Shown here in pieces: positions 55,168-64,000 of a DNA stretch of 64,000 bases (within the stretch, counting starts at the first letter, position 1; each line of letters opens with the position of its first letter). Origin of the DNA: Mucilaginibacter endophyticus (GTDB taxonomy: Bacteria; Bacteroidota; Bacteroidia; Sphingobacteriales; Sphingobacteriaceae); NCBI RefSeq assembly GCF_003351025.1, contig NZ_QPCG01000005.1, positions 381,165-445,164 of the forward strand, in the 5' to 3' direction. Made by a program: the position numbers and the translations under genes. Below the pieces are notes generated by a model. It was not told the DNA's origin, did not search any database, and saw only the letters and a list, made by a program, of their open reading frames with translations.

Positions 55168-57351
55168 ATGAATACTCTTTATAAAATTTCATTAGCCGCG
55201 CTTTTTACAGGTTGCGCCGGCTTTGCCCATGCGCAAAACAAAAGCGTTAAAGATACCTTGCAACTGGATAGTGTTATCATTAAAGAAAGCAGGCCTAAGC
55301 ATTTGCCTAACGTATCGGGCACCAATATTTTTGCCGGGAAAAGAACCTTCGATATTTTCCTTGATGCCGGAAAAGCCAATTTAGCCAATAACAATGCCCG
55401 CATGACCTTTGCTAAAGTGCCGGGTGTTAACGTTTGGGAAATGGATGGCGCAGGCTTGCAGCTCAATATAGGCACCCGTGGTACGGATACCCACAGATCG
55501 ATAGAAACCAATATCAGGCAAAATGGCTACAACACCAACTCGGATATGTTTGGCTATCCCGAAAATCATTACAATGTGCCGTTTCAGGCTGTGAGTGAAA
55601 TTCAGATTGTGCGTGGTTCGGCCGCATTACAATTTGGCAGTCAATTTGGCGGCATGGTTAACTTTAAACTTAAGGAAGGCGACAGTACCAAAGTGTTTGG
55701 TTTTGAAAGCGAGCAATCGGCCGGTTCAAACAGGTTTTTCAACTCCTATAATGCCATTGGCGGCAAGGTGGGCAAAGTGAGCTATTACGCTTTTTACAGT
55801 GCCCGTACCGGAGATGGTTGGCGGCCAGATGCCGCTTTTAATTCACGCGCTTACTATGCCAACATCAAATACCAGTTTAACGATAAGGGGAGCATTGCTT
55901 TCCAGTTTTCACGGTCGGATTACAGGCAGCAGATAGCAGGCGGTTTAACCGACGCGCAGTTTGACGCCAATAACCGCCAGTCAACCCGTGCCCGCAACTT
56001 TTTTAACCCGGAAATTAATATCCCTGCATTGTTGTTCAATTACCAGTTTGATAAAGATACCCGGCTGGAAATTACCTCGCATGTATTGTTTGGCCAGCGT
56101 AACAGTGTGCAGTTTATTAATACAGCCAACATTCCGGATACGGTTAATACAAGCCTGAAAACATTTAACCCGCGCCAGGTTGACCGTGACTATTACGCCG
56201 GTTTTACCACCGAGGCCCGTTTACTGCATAATTATAAGCTGGGCGATCTTAAGAGTTCATTCACGGCCGGGGTGAGGTATTTTGAGGAAACCACCAAACG
56301 TAAACAAAAAGGTACAGGTACAGTAGGCTCTGATTTTGACCTGAGCCTGGTTAAGGACTACGGCATCGATTTAAGGTTGCACACTTTAAACTATGCCGCT
56401 TTTGCCGAAAATATGTTCCAGGTTACCAAAGCATTTACAGTTACACCGGGCGTTAGGTTCGAGCAAATCAATACCACAAACACCGGCGTTATTGTAAACC
56501 GCACCGTGCCGGTAAGTTATAAAGATAAACGTAACTTTCCATTGTTTGGGACAGGTTTACAGTATCAATTGGATAACGGAAGTCAGTTTTACGGTAATAT
56601 CTCGCAGGCTTATCGCCCATATATTTATGCAGCCGTTACCCCGGCAGATCAGCTGACCATCATCGATCCTAATATTAAAGACAGCAAAGGTTATGATGCC
56701 GATCTGGGCTATCGCGGCCATATCAGTACTGTATTTAGTTTTGACATAGACGCGTTTTATGTTTATTATGGCAAAAGGGCAGGAACCTTAACGCAGACCG
56801 ATGCCAACAACGTAACGCATCTTTACATGACCAACATTGGTAATGGCGTAGCTAAAGGTATTGAGGCATTTACCGAAGTTTCTTTAATTCGCTCATTTGA
56901 TAAATCGGCAGGAAGTGATCTGCGTTTGTTTAACTCGCTATCGTATACCCACGGCCGTTACACCAGTGGCTCTATTAGCCAAAATGGTAAAAACGTGAGC
57001 CTGGTTGGTAATCATCTTGAGGGCACTCCGGACTGGATTGACCGTGCTGGTTTAACCTTTTTAAGCGGCCATGTAAGCAGTACCCTGCAATACAGCTATG
57101 TAGGCAAAAGCTTTAGTGATGCCAATAACACTACATTCAATGCTACCGGCGCTACAGGTATTGTGCCGTCGTATCATTTGTTTGACTGGGCTTTCAACTA
57201 TAGTTTCCTGAAAAACTATCACCTAACGGCTAACGTGAACAATATTTTTAACGCTAAGTATTTTACCCGCCGTATTAACATGTACCCCGGCCCTGGCATT
57301 TTACCTGCCGATGGACGCACATTCAATATTGGTTTTGGTGTGAAGATTTGA
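55168..57351 (+). CDS. TonB-dependent receptor, FecA-like (iron dicitrate type)
   Basis: This 727-residue outer membrane receptor has a signal peptide (LYKISLAALFTGCAGFAHAQ). Its plug starts directly, with no regulatory-like domain: ANNNARMTFAKVPGVNVWEMDGAGLQLNIGTRGTDTHRSIETNIRQNGY and VSEIQIVRGSAALQFGSQFGGMVNFKLK. The barrel ends IGFGVKI. The pattern GYPENHYNVPFQAVSEIQIVRG is characteristic of receptors for ferric citrate and similar complexes. No STN domain is present, so it does not signal. It follows the exported TTG-start protein and closes at a repeat and terminator. Confidence 0.92.
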   Translation: MNTLYKISLAALFTGCAGFAHAQNKSVKDTLQLDSVIIKESRPKHLPNVSGTNIFAGKRTFDIFLDAGKANLANNNARMTFAKVPGVNVWEMDGAGLQLNIGTRGTDTHRSIETNIRQNGYNTNSDMFGYPENHYNVPFQAVSEIQIVRGSAALQFGSQFGGMVNFKLKEGDSTKVFGFESEQSAGSNRFFNSYNAIGGKVGKVSYYAFYSARTGDGWRPDAAFNSRAYYANIKYQFNDKGSIAFQFSRSDYRQQIAGGLTDAQFDANNRQSTRARNFFNPEINIPALLFNYQFDKDTRLEITSHVLFGQRNSVQFINTANIPDTVNTSLKTFNPRQVDRDYYAGFTTEARLLHNYKLGDLKSSFTAGVRYFEETTKRKQKGTGTVGSDFDLSLVKDYGIDLRLHTLNYAAFAENMFQVTKAFTVTPGVRFEQINTTNTGVIVNRTVPVSYKDKRNFPLFGTGLQYQLDNGSQFYGNISQAYRPYIYAAVTPADQLTIIDPNIKDSKGYDADLGYRGHISTVFSFDIDAFYVYYGKRAGTLTQTDANNVTHLYMTNIGNGVAKGIEAFTEVSLIRSFDKSAGSDLRLFNSLSYTHGRYTSGSISQNGKNVSLVGNHLEGTPDWIDRAGLTFLSGHVSSTLQYSYVGKSFSDANNTTFNATGATGIVPSYHLFDWAFNYSFLKNYHLTANVNNIFNAKYFTRRINMYPGPGILPADGRTFNIGFGVKI

Positions 57352-57353
57352 CC

Positions 57354-57432
57354 TCACCTAAATCCTCTCCAAAGGAGAGGACTTTGAAAATGCTTTAAGC
57401 CCCTCTCCTTTGGAGAGGGGTTGGGGTGAGGC
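57354..57432. repeat. CCTCTCC(AAA)GGAGAGG repeat pair
   Basis: CTCACCTAAATCCTCTCCAA and GCCCCTCTCCTTTGGAGAGG, with a right end GGGGTTGGGGTGAG, form an imperfect inverted repeat. This is a common intergenic element in Bacteroidota. It lies directly after the receptor stop codon. Confidence 0.6.
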
Positions 57433-57436
57433 AAAT

Positions 57437-57464
57437 ACGGCCCTTCAAATTCATGAAGGGCCGT
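57437..57464. terminator. Bidirectional terminator between receptor and receiver genes
   Basis: ACGGCCCTTCA (57437-57447) pairs with TGAAGGGCCGT (57454-57464) across a 6-base loop, followed by TTATTTAT. It lies between convergent genes. Confidence 0.8.
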
Positions 57465-57487
57465 TTATTTATACTGATAAGGATTGC

Positions 57488-57859
57488 TTACTTAGTGATG
57501 TGCTTTTTTACGATCTCTGAAAGTGCTGTAAGGTCGAAGGGTTTGGCAAGGTAGCCATCGGCATTCCCGGCTTTGGCTATTTCCTTAATATTGCTAACTG
57601 CCGAAATGATCACTACGGGAATGTGGCTGGTGGCAGGATCGTCCTTTATTCCTTTGCTTAGTTGTTGCCCATTGGCATCGCTGGTCCAGTCGGTGAGCCA
57701 GTTATCAAGCAATATCAGGTCGGGGTTGATAGAGGCGAGGGTTCGCAGGATACGGGCATTATCGGAGTGTATTACTTCGTAACCTTCTTCCTCCAATACA
57801 TACACTACGGTGTCGCGGATATCTTTATCGTCCTCTATAACTAAAACCTTTTTGGCCAT
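57488..57859 (-). CDS. Single-domain response regulator (receiver only)
   Basis: This 123-residue CheY-like protein has phospho-acceptor D52 (LILLDNWL), an acidic pocket (EDD at 9-11), conserved Ser in IISA and Lys106 in YLAKPFD. There is no output domain, so it must act by protein contact, perhaps in a phosphorelay or as a regulator of a kinase. No partner kinase is adjacent. It is monocistronic between a terminator and tdk. Confidence 0.92.
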   Translation of the reverse strand: MAKKVLVIEDDKDIRDTVVYVLEEEGYEVIHSDNARILRTLASINPDLILLDNWLTDWTSDANGQQLSKGIKDDPATSHIPVVIISAVSNIKEIAKAGNADGYLAKPFDLTALSEIVKKHITK

Positions 57860-57987
57860 AAGTTTTGATTGCTATATAATTTAAATATCAGCCTTTCGGC
57901 CTGTTTTGTTTAACTATATAACAAACAAATACCCTGAATTTGTTTTAGTTGTAGTATTAAATAAAAAATATATTATTTAATGAAATG

Positions 57988-58569
57988 TTAACCGGCAACG
58001 GTATTATAACAGGCGCGGCAACGTGGTTCGTAGCTTTCTTTTTCGCCCAATAATATTTTTGAATTATCGTGCACCAAACGGTACGAGTATTGGGCAGGGT
58101 TACCGCACCTAACGCAAACGGCCTGTAGCTTGGTTACCGATTCGGCAATGGCCATGATGGTTGGCATTGAGCCAAACGGGCGCCCTTTAAAATCCATATC
58201 AAGACCGGCCACAATCACACGTACACCACGATTGGCCAGTATGGTACATACTTCGGGAAGTTCATCGTCAAAAAACTGCGCTTCATCAACACCTATCACG
58301 TGGGCATCGCTGGCCAGCAGTAAAATAGCAGATGCGCTATCAACTGGGGTAGAGGTAATTTTGCTGGCATTGTGCGAAACAATGGCCTCTTCGTCGTAAC
58401 GGGTATCGGCTTTCGGACTAAAGATCTCGACCTTAAGCTTGGCTATGCGGGCACGGTTTAGCCTCCTGATCAGCTCTTCGGTTTTGCCCGAAAACATTGA
58501 TCCGCAGATAACCTCAATACTGCCGCCTAACTCACTTTTACGCCTGAAAACCTCTTCGTGATATACCAT
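57988..58569 (-). CDS. tdk: Thymidine kinase
   Basis: This cytoplasmic pyrimidine salvage enzyme phosphorylates thymidine using ATP. The 193 residues show P-loop GSMFSGKT (23-30), the lasso-like DEAQFF region (GVDEAQFFDDEL), and a zinc ribbon with four Cys (CVRCGNPA ... PRCRACY). This is the type II, bacterial and human-cytosolic class. The N-terminal MVYHEEVFRR precedes the conserved core. It is divergent from the gene at 58643 and has a 128-base gap to the receiver gene. Confidence 0.96.
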   Translation of the reverse strand: MVYHEEVFRRKSELGGSIEVICGSMFSGKTEELIRRLNRARIAKLKVEIFSPKADTRYDEEAIVSHNASKITSTPVDSASAILLLASDAHVIGVDEAQFFDDELPEVCTILANRGVRVIVAGLDMDFKGRPFGSMPTIMAIAESVTKLQAVCVRCGNPAQYSYRLVHDNSKILLGEKESYEPRCRACYNTVAG

Positions 58570-58608
58570 TTATGACTTTTATAGTCGGCAAATATCAGAA
58601 TTTAATCC

Positions 58609-58616
58609 TACTTTTG
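58609..58616 (+). promoter_or_regulatory. -7 box TACTTTTG for the 58643 gene
   Basis: An exact TAnnTTTG match 26 nt before the ATG at 58643. No clear TTTG at the -33 distance. Confidence 0.5.
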
Positions 58617-58642
58617 ATAAGCATTTTCCTAACATTGAGGCC

Positions 58643-59707
58643 ATGAAGCAAATGGATGTATTTAAAAAGATAGGTGGGATTTTAAAAGAGCTTAATGATC
58701 AATACGACTACCTTTCTGCTGATCCCAGCGAACTAAACGAACTTGAATTAGAGCTTTTTGTAGCCAACGCCCATTTTTTAAAAGACCATGCCGAAATTTT
58801 GCGCCGTATTAACGAGCGCGCGGCAGTTCCTGTACCATCAGCAGAAAAATCTCAGCCGGTAGCAGAGCAGTCTAAACCCATAACCCCGGTAGCTCCTCCG
58901 GCACCAGCCCCTGTAACACCACCTGCAAAACAGGATGCATTGTATGAGCAGCGCTTTTTTGAGCCGGTTGTTCAACAGCATATCCCTGTTCCGGTAGATA
59001 AAATTGAACTTACCAATAACGTTGAACCGGTTGCTCCGGCGCCGTTTAATAACCCGGTAAAAATAGAAGTGATTACACCAGAACCGGAAATAAATGAAGC
59101 TCCCGAGCCGCAGATAGATATAGCTGTAGAAAAAGACACCGACAGCTACTCGTTTCAGCAGGAGATTTCGGAAGGAAGCAGCTTCGAACTTAATTTAAAC
59201 GAGGCTGACACCTGGGATGATGAAGCCGACCGCTTTGAACAGGAAGAGCTGATCAGTCAGCTTCCTGAAAAACCTGTTGAAATTGTGCCCATTGCCGAAC
59301 AACCAAAACCTTTGCCCGTAGTTGAGCCTGTGACGCCCGCCGCCGAACCTGTTACTGCTACTGCACCCGATAACAGCCAGCAGGTGTTAACCTTTAATCA
59401 AAGGATCATGGCTCAAAAAGCCGAGAAAGCCAGCGCCGCGGCGACAAGCACCACAACTGAATTGCCTGTTACCGATCTGAAATCGGCCATTAACCTGAAT
59501 GATAAGCTGCTTTATATAAAAGATCTGTTTAACGGTTACAGCCTGGCCTACAGCGAAGCTATAGAGATTGTAAACCGCTTTAATACTTTTGAAGAGGCCG
59601 AACGCTTCCTGAAAACCAATTACGTGGTTAAGAACAACTGGGAAAGTAAAGCTTCAACAGCTGATAAGTTTTATGCTTTGCTGAGAAGAAGGTACCCAAC
59701 TGCGTAG
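58643..59707 (+). CDS. Conserved Bacteroidota protein with Pro/Glu-rich middle
   Basis: This 354-residue cytoplasmic protein has two conserved ends and a disordered centre. The N-terminus (about 5-60) is helical: VFKKIGGILKELNDQYDYLS ... LFVANAHFLKDHAEILRRI. Residues about 65-270 are rich in Pro, Glu, Val and Ala. The C-terminus (about 280-354) reads LNDKLLYIKDLFNGYSLAYSEAIEIVNRFNTFEEAERFL, a module common in Bacteroidota proteins of unknown role. It is divergent from tdk. No signal peptide or transmembrane helix. Confidence 0.75.
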   Translation: MKQMDVFKKIGGILKELNDQYDYLSADPSELNELELELFVANAHFLKDHAEILRRINERAAVPVPSAEKSQPVAEQSKPITPVAPPAPAPVTPPAKQDALYEQRFFEPVVQQHIPVPVDKIELTNNVEPVAPAPFNNPVKIEVITPEPEINEAPEPQIDIAVEKDTDSYSFQQEISEGSSFELNLNEADTWDDEADRFEQEELISQLPEKPVEIVPIAEQPKPLPVVEPVTPAAEPVTATAPDNSQQVLTFNQRIMAQKAEKASAAATSTTTELPVTDLKSAINLNDKLLYIKDLFNGYSLAYSEAIEIVNRFNTFEEAERFLKTNYVVKNNWESKASTADKFYALLRRRYPTA

Positions 59708-59812
59708 CCATTGAGTACATAGTTGATGGTTCATAGTTCATAACCACAATTGTTTGGTTGCAGGGATTCTCTCTTTCTGACTTACGGATTTTCCCGACTT
59801 GCGGACAAAAAG

Positions 59813-61078
59813 CTAAACGTTCGATTTCCTGTTTGAGTCGAGCTTAATGAGCGTGAACAGGAGCATGGTAAAGCTTATTAATGATGACCCACCGTAACTG
59901 ATAAATGGTAGCGGAATGCCAATTACCGGCACTACACCGATAGTCATACCGATATTGATCACTACGTGGAAAAACAATACTGAAGCTACACCGTAACCGT
60001 AAACACGCGTAAAGGGTGATCGTTGCCGCTCGGCTATCAGAATAACGCGCAATATCAGGAACATGAACAGGCTTATCACAGTTAATGAACCTGCAAATCC
60101 CCACTCTTCACCAACGGTACAAAATATAAAGTCGGTACTTTGTTCGGGTACAAACGAGTACTGCGTTTGGGTGCCATGTAAATAGCCTTTACCCCAAAGT
60201 TTACCGGAACCAATGGCAATTTTTGATTGGTTTACGTTGTAGCCCTTTCCCCTTAAATCGGTAGTGATACCCAATAAAATGTTGATACGCTCAGTTTGGT
60301 GTTTCTTTAAAACGTGGGTATAAATAAACTTTACGCTGAATATAAATGCTATACAAATGGCCAGGCCAATAAGCATAGTTTTAATCAATTGTCTGTTCCG
60401 CTTAAATAAAAAGATGATGAACGCGGTTATTGCAACCAGTATCAGGATAATATAAAGCGGATTGTACAACAGGGATGTAACAAACAGGGTAATAAATAAA
60501 CCTGCTATGATCAGGAAATAAGGCGATAAGCCTTCCCGATATAACACGAATATCAATGAGCAAAATACCAGTGTTGAGCCGGTATCTGGCTGTAACATGA
60601 TCAGCAACATCGGGAACCCGATAATGGCCGCGGCCATTAAAAACGATTTTGGGTCGGTAACGCGGATGTTTGTCCCGCTTAAGTATCGCGCCAGCAATAA
60701 ACAGGTGGCAAACTTGGCAAACTCGGAGGGCTGCAGCCTGAAACCGCCGCCAAGGTTTATCCAGGCCTGGTTGCCGCCAACGTTTCGCCCTATAATGAGC
60801 ACCAGGACCAGCAGCAAAACTATGACCACGTAAAACGCGGGCGCAAGCGCCGCGATAAACCGGCTTTCGAGCAGCAGGATAACGATACCTACAACAGCAG
60901 ATATACAAATGAAGATGAATTGCTTACCGTAATTGGTTGAGACGTCAACAATACTTTGATGAGCAGGATCGTAAACTGCGGCGTGAATATTAAACCAGCC
61001 AATTGTACACAATATCAGGTACAGGAAAACTGTAAGCCAATCTACGTTAAAGAAGAAACTACGTTGCTGGGTACTCAT
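59813..61078 (-). CDS. rodA: Rod-shape SEDS glycosyltransferase RodA
   Basis: This inner membrane SEDS-family peptidoglycan glycosyltransferase polymerises lipid II for lateral wall growth together with PBP2. The 421 residues have about ten transmembrane helices. LQPSEFAKFATCLLLARYL, LIMLQPDTGSTLVF, KGYLHGTQTQYSFVPEQSTDFIFCTVGEEWGF and PFISYGGSSLISF are diagnostic of RodA/FtsW; the neighbouring mreCD and PBP2 genes identify it as RodA. Its ATG overlaps the stop of the PBP2 gene by 4 bases. It is the last gene of the operon. Confidence 0.97.
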   Translation of the reverse strand: MSTQQRSFFFNVDWLTVFLYLILCTIGWFNIHAAVYDPAHQSIVDVSTNYGKQFIFICISAVVGIVILLLESRFIAALAPAFYVVIVLLLVLVLIIGRNVGGNQAWINLGGGFRLQPSEFAKFATCLLLARYLSGTNIRVTDPKSFLMAAAIIGFPMLLIMLQPDTGSTLVFCSLIFVLYREGLSPYFLIIAGLFITLFVTSLLYNPLYIILILVAITAFIIFLFKRNRQLIKTMLIGLAICIAFIFSVKFIYTHVLKKHQTERINILLGITTDLRGKGYNVNQSKIAIGSGKLWGKGYLHGTQTQYSFVPEQSTDFIFCTVGEEWGFAGSLTVISLFMFLILRVILIAERQRSPFTRVYGYGVASVLFFHVVINIGMTIGVVPVIGIPLPFISYGGSSLISFTMLLFTLIKLDSNRKSNV

Positions 61079-63108
61079 GACTTGCTCCTTCCGCCTGTTA
61101 ATGATTTAATCCAGTTTGCCGGCTTATTGTTATAAGCCGCTTCGCGTCGCTCCTTCTTAATTGAATCGGCTTTGAATTTCTTAATTGAATCGGCTTTGAA
61201 CTTTTTGATCGAATCAACTTTTGCTGCCCTGATGCTGTCGCGCCTGCGTTCTTTTTGCAGATCTTGCGCGTAAAGACTAAGATCAGGCAGACGGTTGGCA
61301 TTAGCAAAGTAATCAACCGTAAATCCTGATTCGCGTGGGGTAATTTTGCCTTTTAAATATTTTTCAACTATAAAGCTGGCAATAGGAGCAGCCCAATGGG
61401 CGCCCTCGCCCGAGTTTTCGACAACAACGGCTATCGCTATTTTAGGATTATCGCGCGGAGCGAAAGCCACGAATACCGAATGATCTTCGCCATGGGGGTT
61501 TTGTGCTGTACCGGTTTTGCCGCACATGATAACATCCGGAATTTTTGACCTGCGGGCCGTACCACTTTCAACTACGGCCTCCATCCCATTAATTACCGGT
61601 TCAAAATATCCCGAATCAATACCAACGTAGTTTTTCTCTATGTACTCTTTCTTGATCACGTTTTGGGTGCCGATAGCTTTAACGAGATGCGGTTTATAAA
61701 AGAAACCACGGTTGGCGATGGTACACTCCAGGTTAGCTAATTGTAAGGGGGTAGCTAATAATTCGCCCTGGCCTATAGCTAACGCGGCAATGGTGCTTGA
61801 GCGCCAGGCGCCTTTACGATAGGTGTTATCATAGTGCAAAGGTGTTGGTACGTTGCCACGGCTTTCTGCCGGCATATCCAGATCAAGCCGGGCGCCCAGG
61901 CCAAACTTCATTACATTATTTCGCCAGGCGGTGAAATTAGCGGCTGTGTTTTTTACGCCGTACCGGTCAACAATACGCTGAAATACCATTGTGAAGTAGC
62001 CGTTACATGACTCGGCTACTGCTTTTGCCATATTTACCGTGCCGTGTGCTTCGCCATGGTTACAGTGTACAATACGGTTTCCTACCCTGTAATTACCGGT
62101 GCAATAAAAAGTTTCATTTGGGTTGATAATTCCCTCTTGCAAAGCAATAAGCGCGCTCAAAGGCTTAAATGACGAACCTGGAGGATATTGTGCCTGTATA
62201 GGCCTGATGAAAAATGGCTTATACGGGTTATTATACATTTTAGCGAGGTTATTACCACGCTCACGACCAACCATCAGGTTGGGATCATAAGTGGGGCTAC
62301 TTACATAACATAATATTTCGCCCGATGAGGGTTCAATAGCCACAATACTACCAAGCTTGTTTTGCATCAGCTTTTCGCCAAGGCGTTGCAGGTCGATATC
62401 CAATGATGAAGTAAGGCGCTCGCCCGAACGGGGCACGGTATCAAGTGCGCCATTGGCAAATGAACCTTTAAATACACCATGCGAATCAACCATTTGGATC
62501 TGCACACCACGCTGACCGCGAAGTACGTTTTCGTAAGCCTTTTCAACACCGGTAACACCAATATAATCACCAAGGCGATAGTAGCCGTTTGAGCGTTTGA
62601 TGTCCCTGTCGGTAACCTCACCAATAAAGCCCAAAAACTGGGCTGCTACCGAATCTGGATAAGTACGTATAGTGCGGGGCACAATAGAAAAACCCGGAAA
62701 CTCAAATAGCTTTTCCTGCAGGGCAGCGTATAACTCTACAGACAGCTGTTTTTCAAATATCGATGCTTTGGCTGGCGATTGCCTTTGCGCTTTGGTAAAG
62801 CGCTTATCAAAGCCTTCTTTATCGATACCAATCATTTTGCAAAGCAGAAGGGTATCAAAAGGTTTAACCTCTTTGGGGTTAACCATTACATCGTAAATAG
62901 GTTCGTTTTGTACCAGGATCTTGCCGTTACGGTCAAGTATGGGGCCGCGCGCGGGATAAAGTATAGTAGTGCGCCTTACATTGCTGTTTGCGTATATGGT
63001 ATAGCGGTCATCAACTATCTGGATATAATAGAGTCTCCCTAAAAGGGCTAAAATAATAGCTATAAAGATACCGGTAACAACGTAGCGGCGTTCAAAAAAC
63101 TTATTCAT
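61075..63108 (-). CDS. mrdA: Penicillin-binding protein 2
   Basis: This inner-membrane class B transpeptidase crosslinks lateral wall peptidoglycan with RodA. The 677 residues have one N-terminal transmembrane helix (about 8-28), a pedestal domain, and a transpeptidase domain with active S312 (SSFK in YPPGSSFKPLS), SCN (VAESCNGYF) and KTG (CGKTGTAQNP). The C-terminal about 50 residues are Lys/Asp-rich with an 8-residue repeat around DSIKKFKA, absent from well-studied homologues. Translation is coupled at both ends: its ATG overlaps the mreD stop by 4 bases. Confidence 0.96.
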   Translation of the reverse strand: MNKFFERRYVVTGIFIAIILALLGRLYYIQIVDDRYTIYANSNVRRTTILYPARGPILDRNGKILVQNEPIYDVMVNPKEVKPFDTLLLCKMIGIDKEGFDKRFTKAQRQSPAKASIFEKQLSVELYAALQEKLFEFPGFSIVPRTIRTYPDSVAAQFLGFIGEVTDRDIKRSNGYYRLGDYIGVTGVEKAYENVLRGQRGVQIQMVDSHGVFKGSFANGALDTVPRSGERLTSSLDIDLQRLGEKLMQNKLGSIVAIEPSSGEILCYVSSPTYDPNLMVGRERGNNLAKMYNNPYKPFFIRPIQAQYPPGSSFKPLSALIALQEGIINPNETFYCTGNYRVGNRIVHCNHGEAHGTVNMAKAVAESCNGYFTMVFQRIVDRYGVKNTAANFTAWRNNVMKFGLGARLDLDMPAESRGNVPTPLHYDNTYRKGAWRSSTIAALAIGQGELLATPLQLANLECTIANRGFFYKPHLVKAIGTQNVIKKEYIEKNYVGIDSGYFEPVINGMEAVVESGTARRSKIPDVIMCGKTGTAQNPHGEDHSVFVAFAPRDNPKIAIAVVVENSGEGAHWAAPIASFIVEKYLKGKITPRESGFTVDYFANANRLPDLSLYAQDLQKERRRDSIRAAKVDSIKKFKADSIKKFKADSIKKERREAAYNNKPANWIKSLTGGRSKS

Positions 63109-63623
63109 TTACGTTCTTTCCTTCTGAAAAATAGCAGGCCCGAAATTAGTATTAAAAATACTGTAAACAATGAACTTAAAACAACACGGCTTAGTGTGTA
63201 TTGTATTTCAGAAAAACTAAAAACCTCTAAATTAAGCAGGAAAAAGTGGTGGAATAAAGTGAGTATCAAAGCATAGGTAAAAAACCACCTGAAGCCCATG
63301 ATACTCAATGTAGGTTCAGGTTCGTTATCAAAACCATCCTTTTGCACTGTTATACTGATGAACAGCACACGCACTAAAGCGAGTACCACACAGGCCGAAG
63401 CGTGCAGCCCCGGCGTATCGTAAAAGGCATCAATAGTGAGGCCTAAAACGAATGATAATACAAACAGCAGTACATTGGGTACTTCAAAGGGAAGCAAGAG
63501 GATGAACAGTATATAGAAATACGGAGTCGCGAGATTATAGAACGTAATGTTTTTTAACAGGAAAACCTGTATAAAAACCAATACGATAAACCTAAGGAGG
63601 TTAATAAGGATAGTCCTACTCAT
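63105..63623 (-). CDS. mreD: Rod-shape determining protein MreD
   Basis: This 172-residue inner membrane protein with about five transmembrane helices is part of the elongasome with MreC, PBP2 and RodA. FVLGLTIDAFYDTPGLHASACVVLALVRV is a typical MreD segment (GLxxDxxxxxxxGxHA). The ATG at 63623 (MSRTILINLLRF) gives the expected length; an in-frame start at 63665 would lie well inside mreC. It overlaps the mreC stop by 8 bases and the PBP2 start by 4, so the operon is translationally coupled. Confidence 0.92.
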   Translation of the reverse strand: MSRTILINLLRFIVLVFIQVFLLKNITFYNLATPYFYILFILLLPFEVPNVLLFVLSFVLGLTIDAFYDTPGLHASACVVLALVRVLFISITVQKDGFDNEPEPTLSIMGFRWFFTYALILTLFHHFFLLNLEVFSFSEIQYTLSRVVLSSLFTVFLILISGLLFFRRKERK

Positions 63624-64000
63624 TTTTGTTTTGTACGGCCTCCAGTCCCGTTTGTTCACCGGCAAACTTGTTATTTACCACGTAAACGTATTGAAGCTTT
63701 GTAAAATCGACAGCTAAGGCTACCTCAACGTTAATAAGTAAACCACCGCCTTTTGCATGCAGGTTAGTAATTTTACCAAACGGTATACCTGTAGGGAAAA
63801 GCGAATAGCCGGATGTTACAACCGAGTCGCCCACTTTGGGTTGCGCGTTATTTTGGATATCAATCAGTAAACCTTTGTGTGGGTCAAGGTCATTACCCCA
63901 TACAAATGAGCCTATATCTTTAGTGCCGGCAAGCATAGCGCTAAACCGTGTGTTTTTGTGTAAAACTGATTGAATGATAGCCAAATGATCGGTTACCTGG
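63616..64000 (-). CDS. mreC: Rod-shape determining protein MreC, C-terminal part (cut by window)
   Basis: The visible 127 or so codons are the C-terminal half of MreC, the periplasmic scaffold of the elongasome: VTDHLAIIQSVLHKNTRFSA, GLLIDIQNNAQPKVGDSVVTSGYSLFPTGIPFGKI and INVEVALAVDFTKLQYVYVV form its two beta-barrel-like subdomains. The reading frame is open to the last base of the window, so the gene begins beyond it (a TTG near 63984 is an internal Leu codon). It is followed by mreD with an 8-base overlap. Confidence 0.93.
   Translation of the reverse strand, partial: QVTDHLAIIQSVLHKNTRFSAMLAGTKDIGSFVWGNDLDPHKGLLIDIQNNAQPKVGDSVVTSGYSLFPTGIPFGKITNLHAKGGGLLINVEVALAVDFTKLQYVYVVNNKFAGEQTGLEAVQNKNE

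Noticed and set aside
1..64000. tRNA, rRNA or intact insertion sequence
   Set aside because: No cloverleaf-like GGTTCGAATCC segment with a matching acceptor stem, no rRNA motifs, and no transposase-type frame was found by eye; a tRNAscan run would confirm.

Overview
The window reads as chromosomal DNA of a Bacteroidota bacterium, most likely family Sphingobacteriaceae and close to Mucilaginibacter or Pedobacter (inferred from gene content, no search run). The evidence is several upstream boxes matching the Bacteroidota promoter core TAnnTTTG, almost no Shine-Dalgarno sequences, TonB-dependent receptors with carboxypeptidase-like and STN domains, families largely confined to the phylum (DUF4249, DUF5606, DUF6607, putative porin, DUF2490), and gaps packed with dispersed palindromic repeats typical of these genomes.

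Layout. 0-11 kb: sucD, a secreted protein usually mislabelled asparagine synthetase B, a cyclophilin with a DUF5606 gene, small secreted and membrane proteins including a tandem paralogous pair, a zinc-type cation diffusion facilitator, rlmH and a membrane-anchored MutS-like ATPase. 11-20 kb: an outer-membrane beta-barrel protein, an STN-type TonB receptor overlapping a DUF4249 lipoprotein, and a LytS/LytTR two-component pair. 20-30 kb: a glyoxalase-fold protein, an overlapping lpxK / purine nucleoside phosphorylase / porin run, a TonB C-terminal protein, a DinB-like protein, a class A beta-lactamase-like hydrolase and a second TonB receptor. 30-36 kb: an AT-rich DUF5131-TcmP pair of foreign appearance, fabG and a membrane protein with a VWA-like region. 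36-44 kb: a nearly identical tandem repeat, a FtsB/DivIC-like gene, a DEAD-box helicase, lspA, eno, a DUF2490 protein and a two-gene ABC-2 transporter split by a 60-bp minisatellite. 44-50 kb: DUF2945, two previously unlisted 31-32 residue peptide genes flanking a large secreted protein, a siderophore-interacting flavoprotein with an AraC regulator, and a DUF6607 protein. 50-58 kb: a NACHT-type STAND ATPase, a DUF892 ferritin-like protein, a FecA-like receptor with a secreted partner, a lone receiver protein and tdk. 58-64 kb: a Pro/Glu-rich conserved protein and the rod-shape operon mreC-mreD-mrdA-rodA, cut by the window end.

The most interesting signal is a possible regulatory circuit. Direct repeats resembling CGGTGAA, 21 bp apart, occur upstream of the LytTR system (19.87 kb), the ABC transporter ATPase (44.22 kb) and both micro-peptide genes (45.2 and 47.2 kb). 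The 21-bp geometry is that of LytTR binding sites. I infer, without proof, a LytTR regulon joining a sensor, an ABC-2 transporter and two related amphipathic peptides. Two further accessory candidates are the DUF5131-TcmP pair and the NACHT ATPase, both plausible anti-phage genes but untested here. No tRNA, rRNA, CRISPR array or intact insertion sequence was seen.
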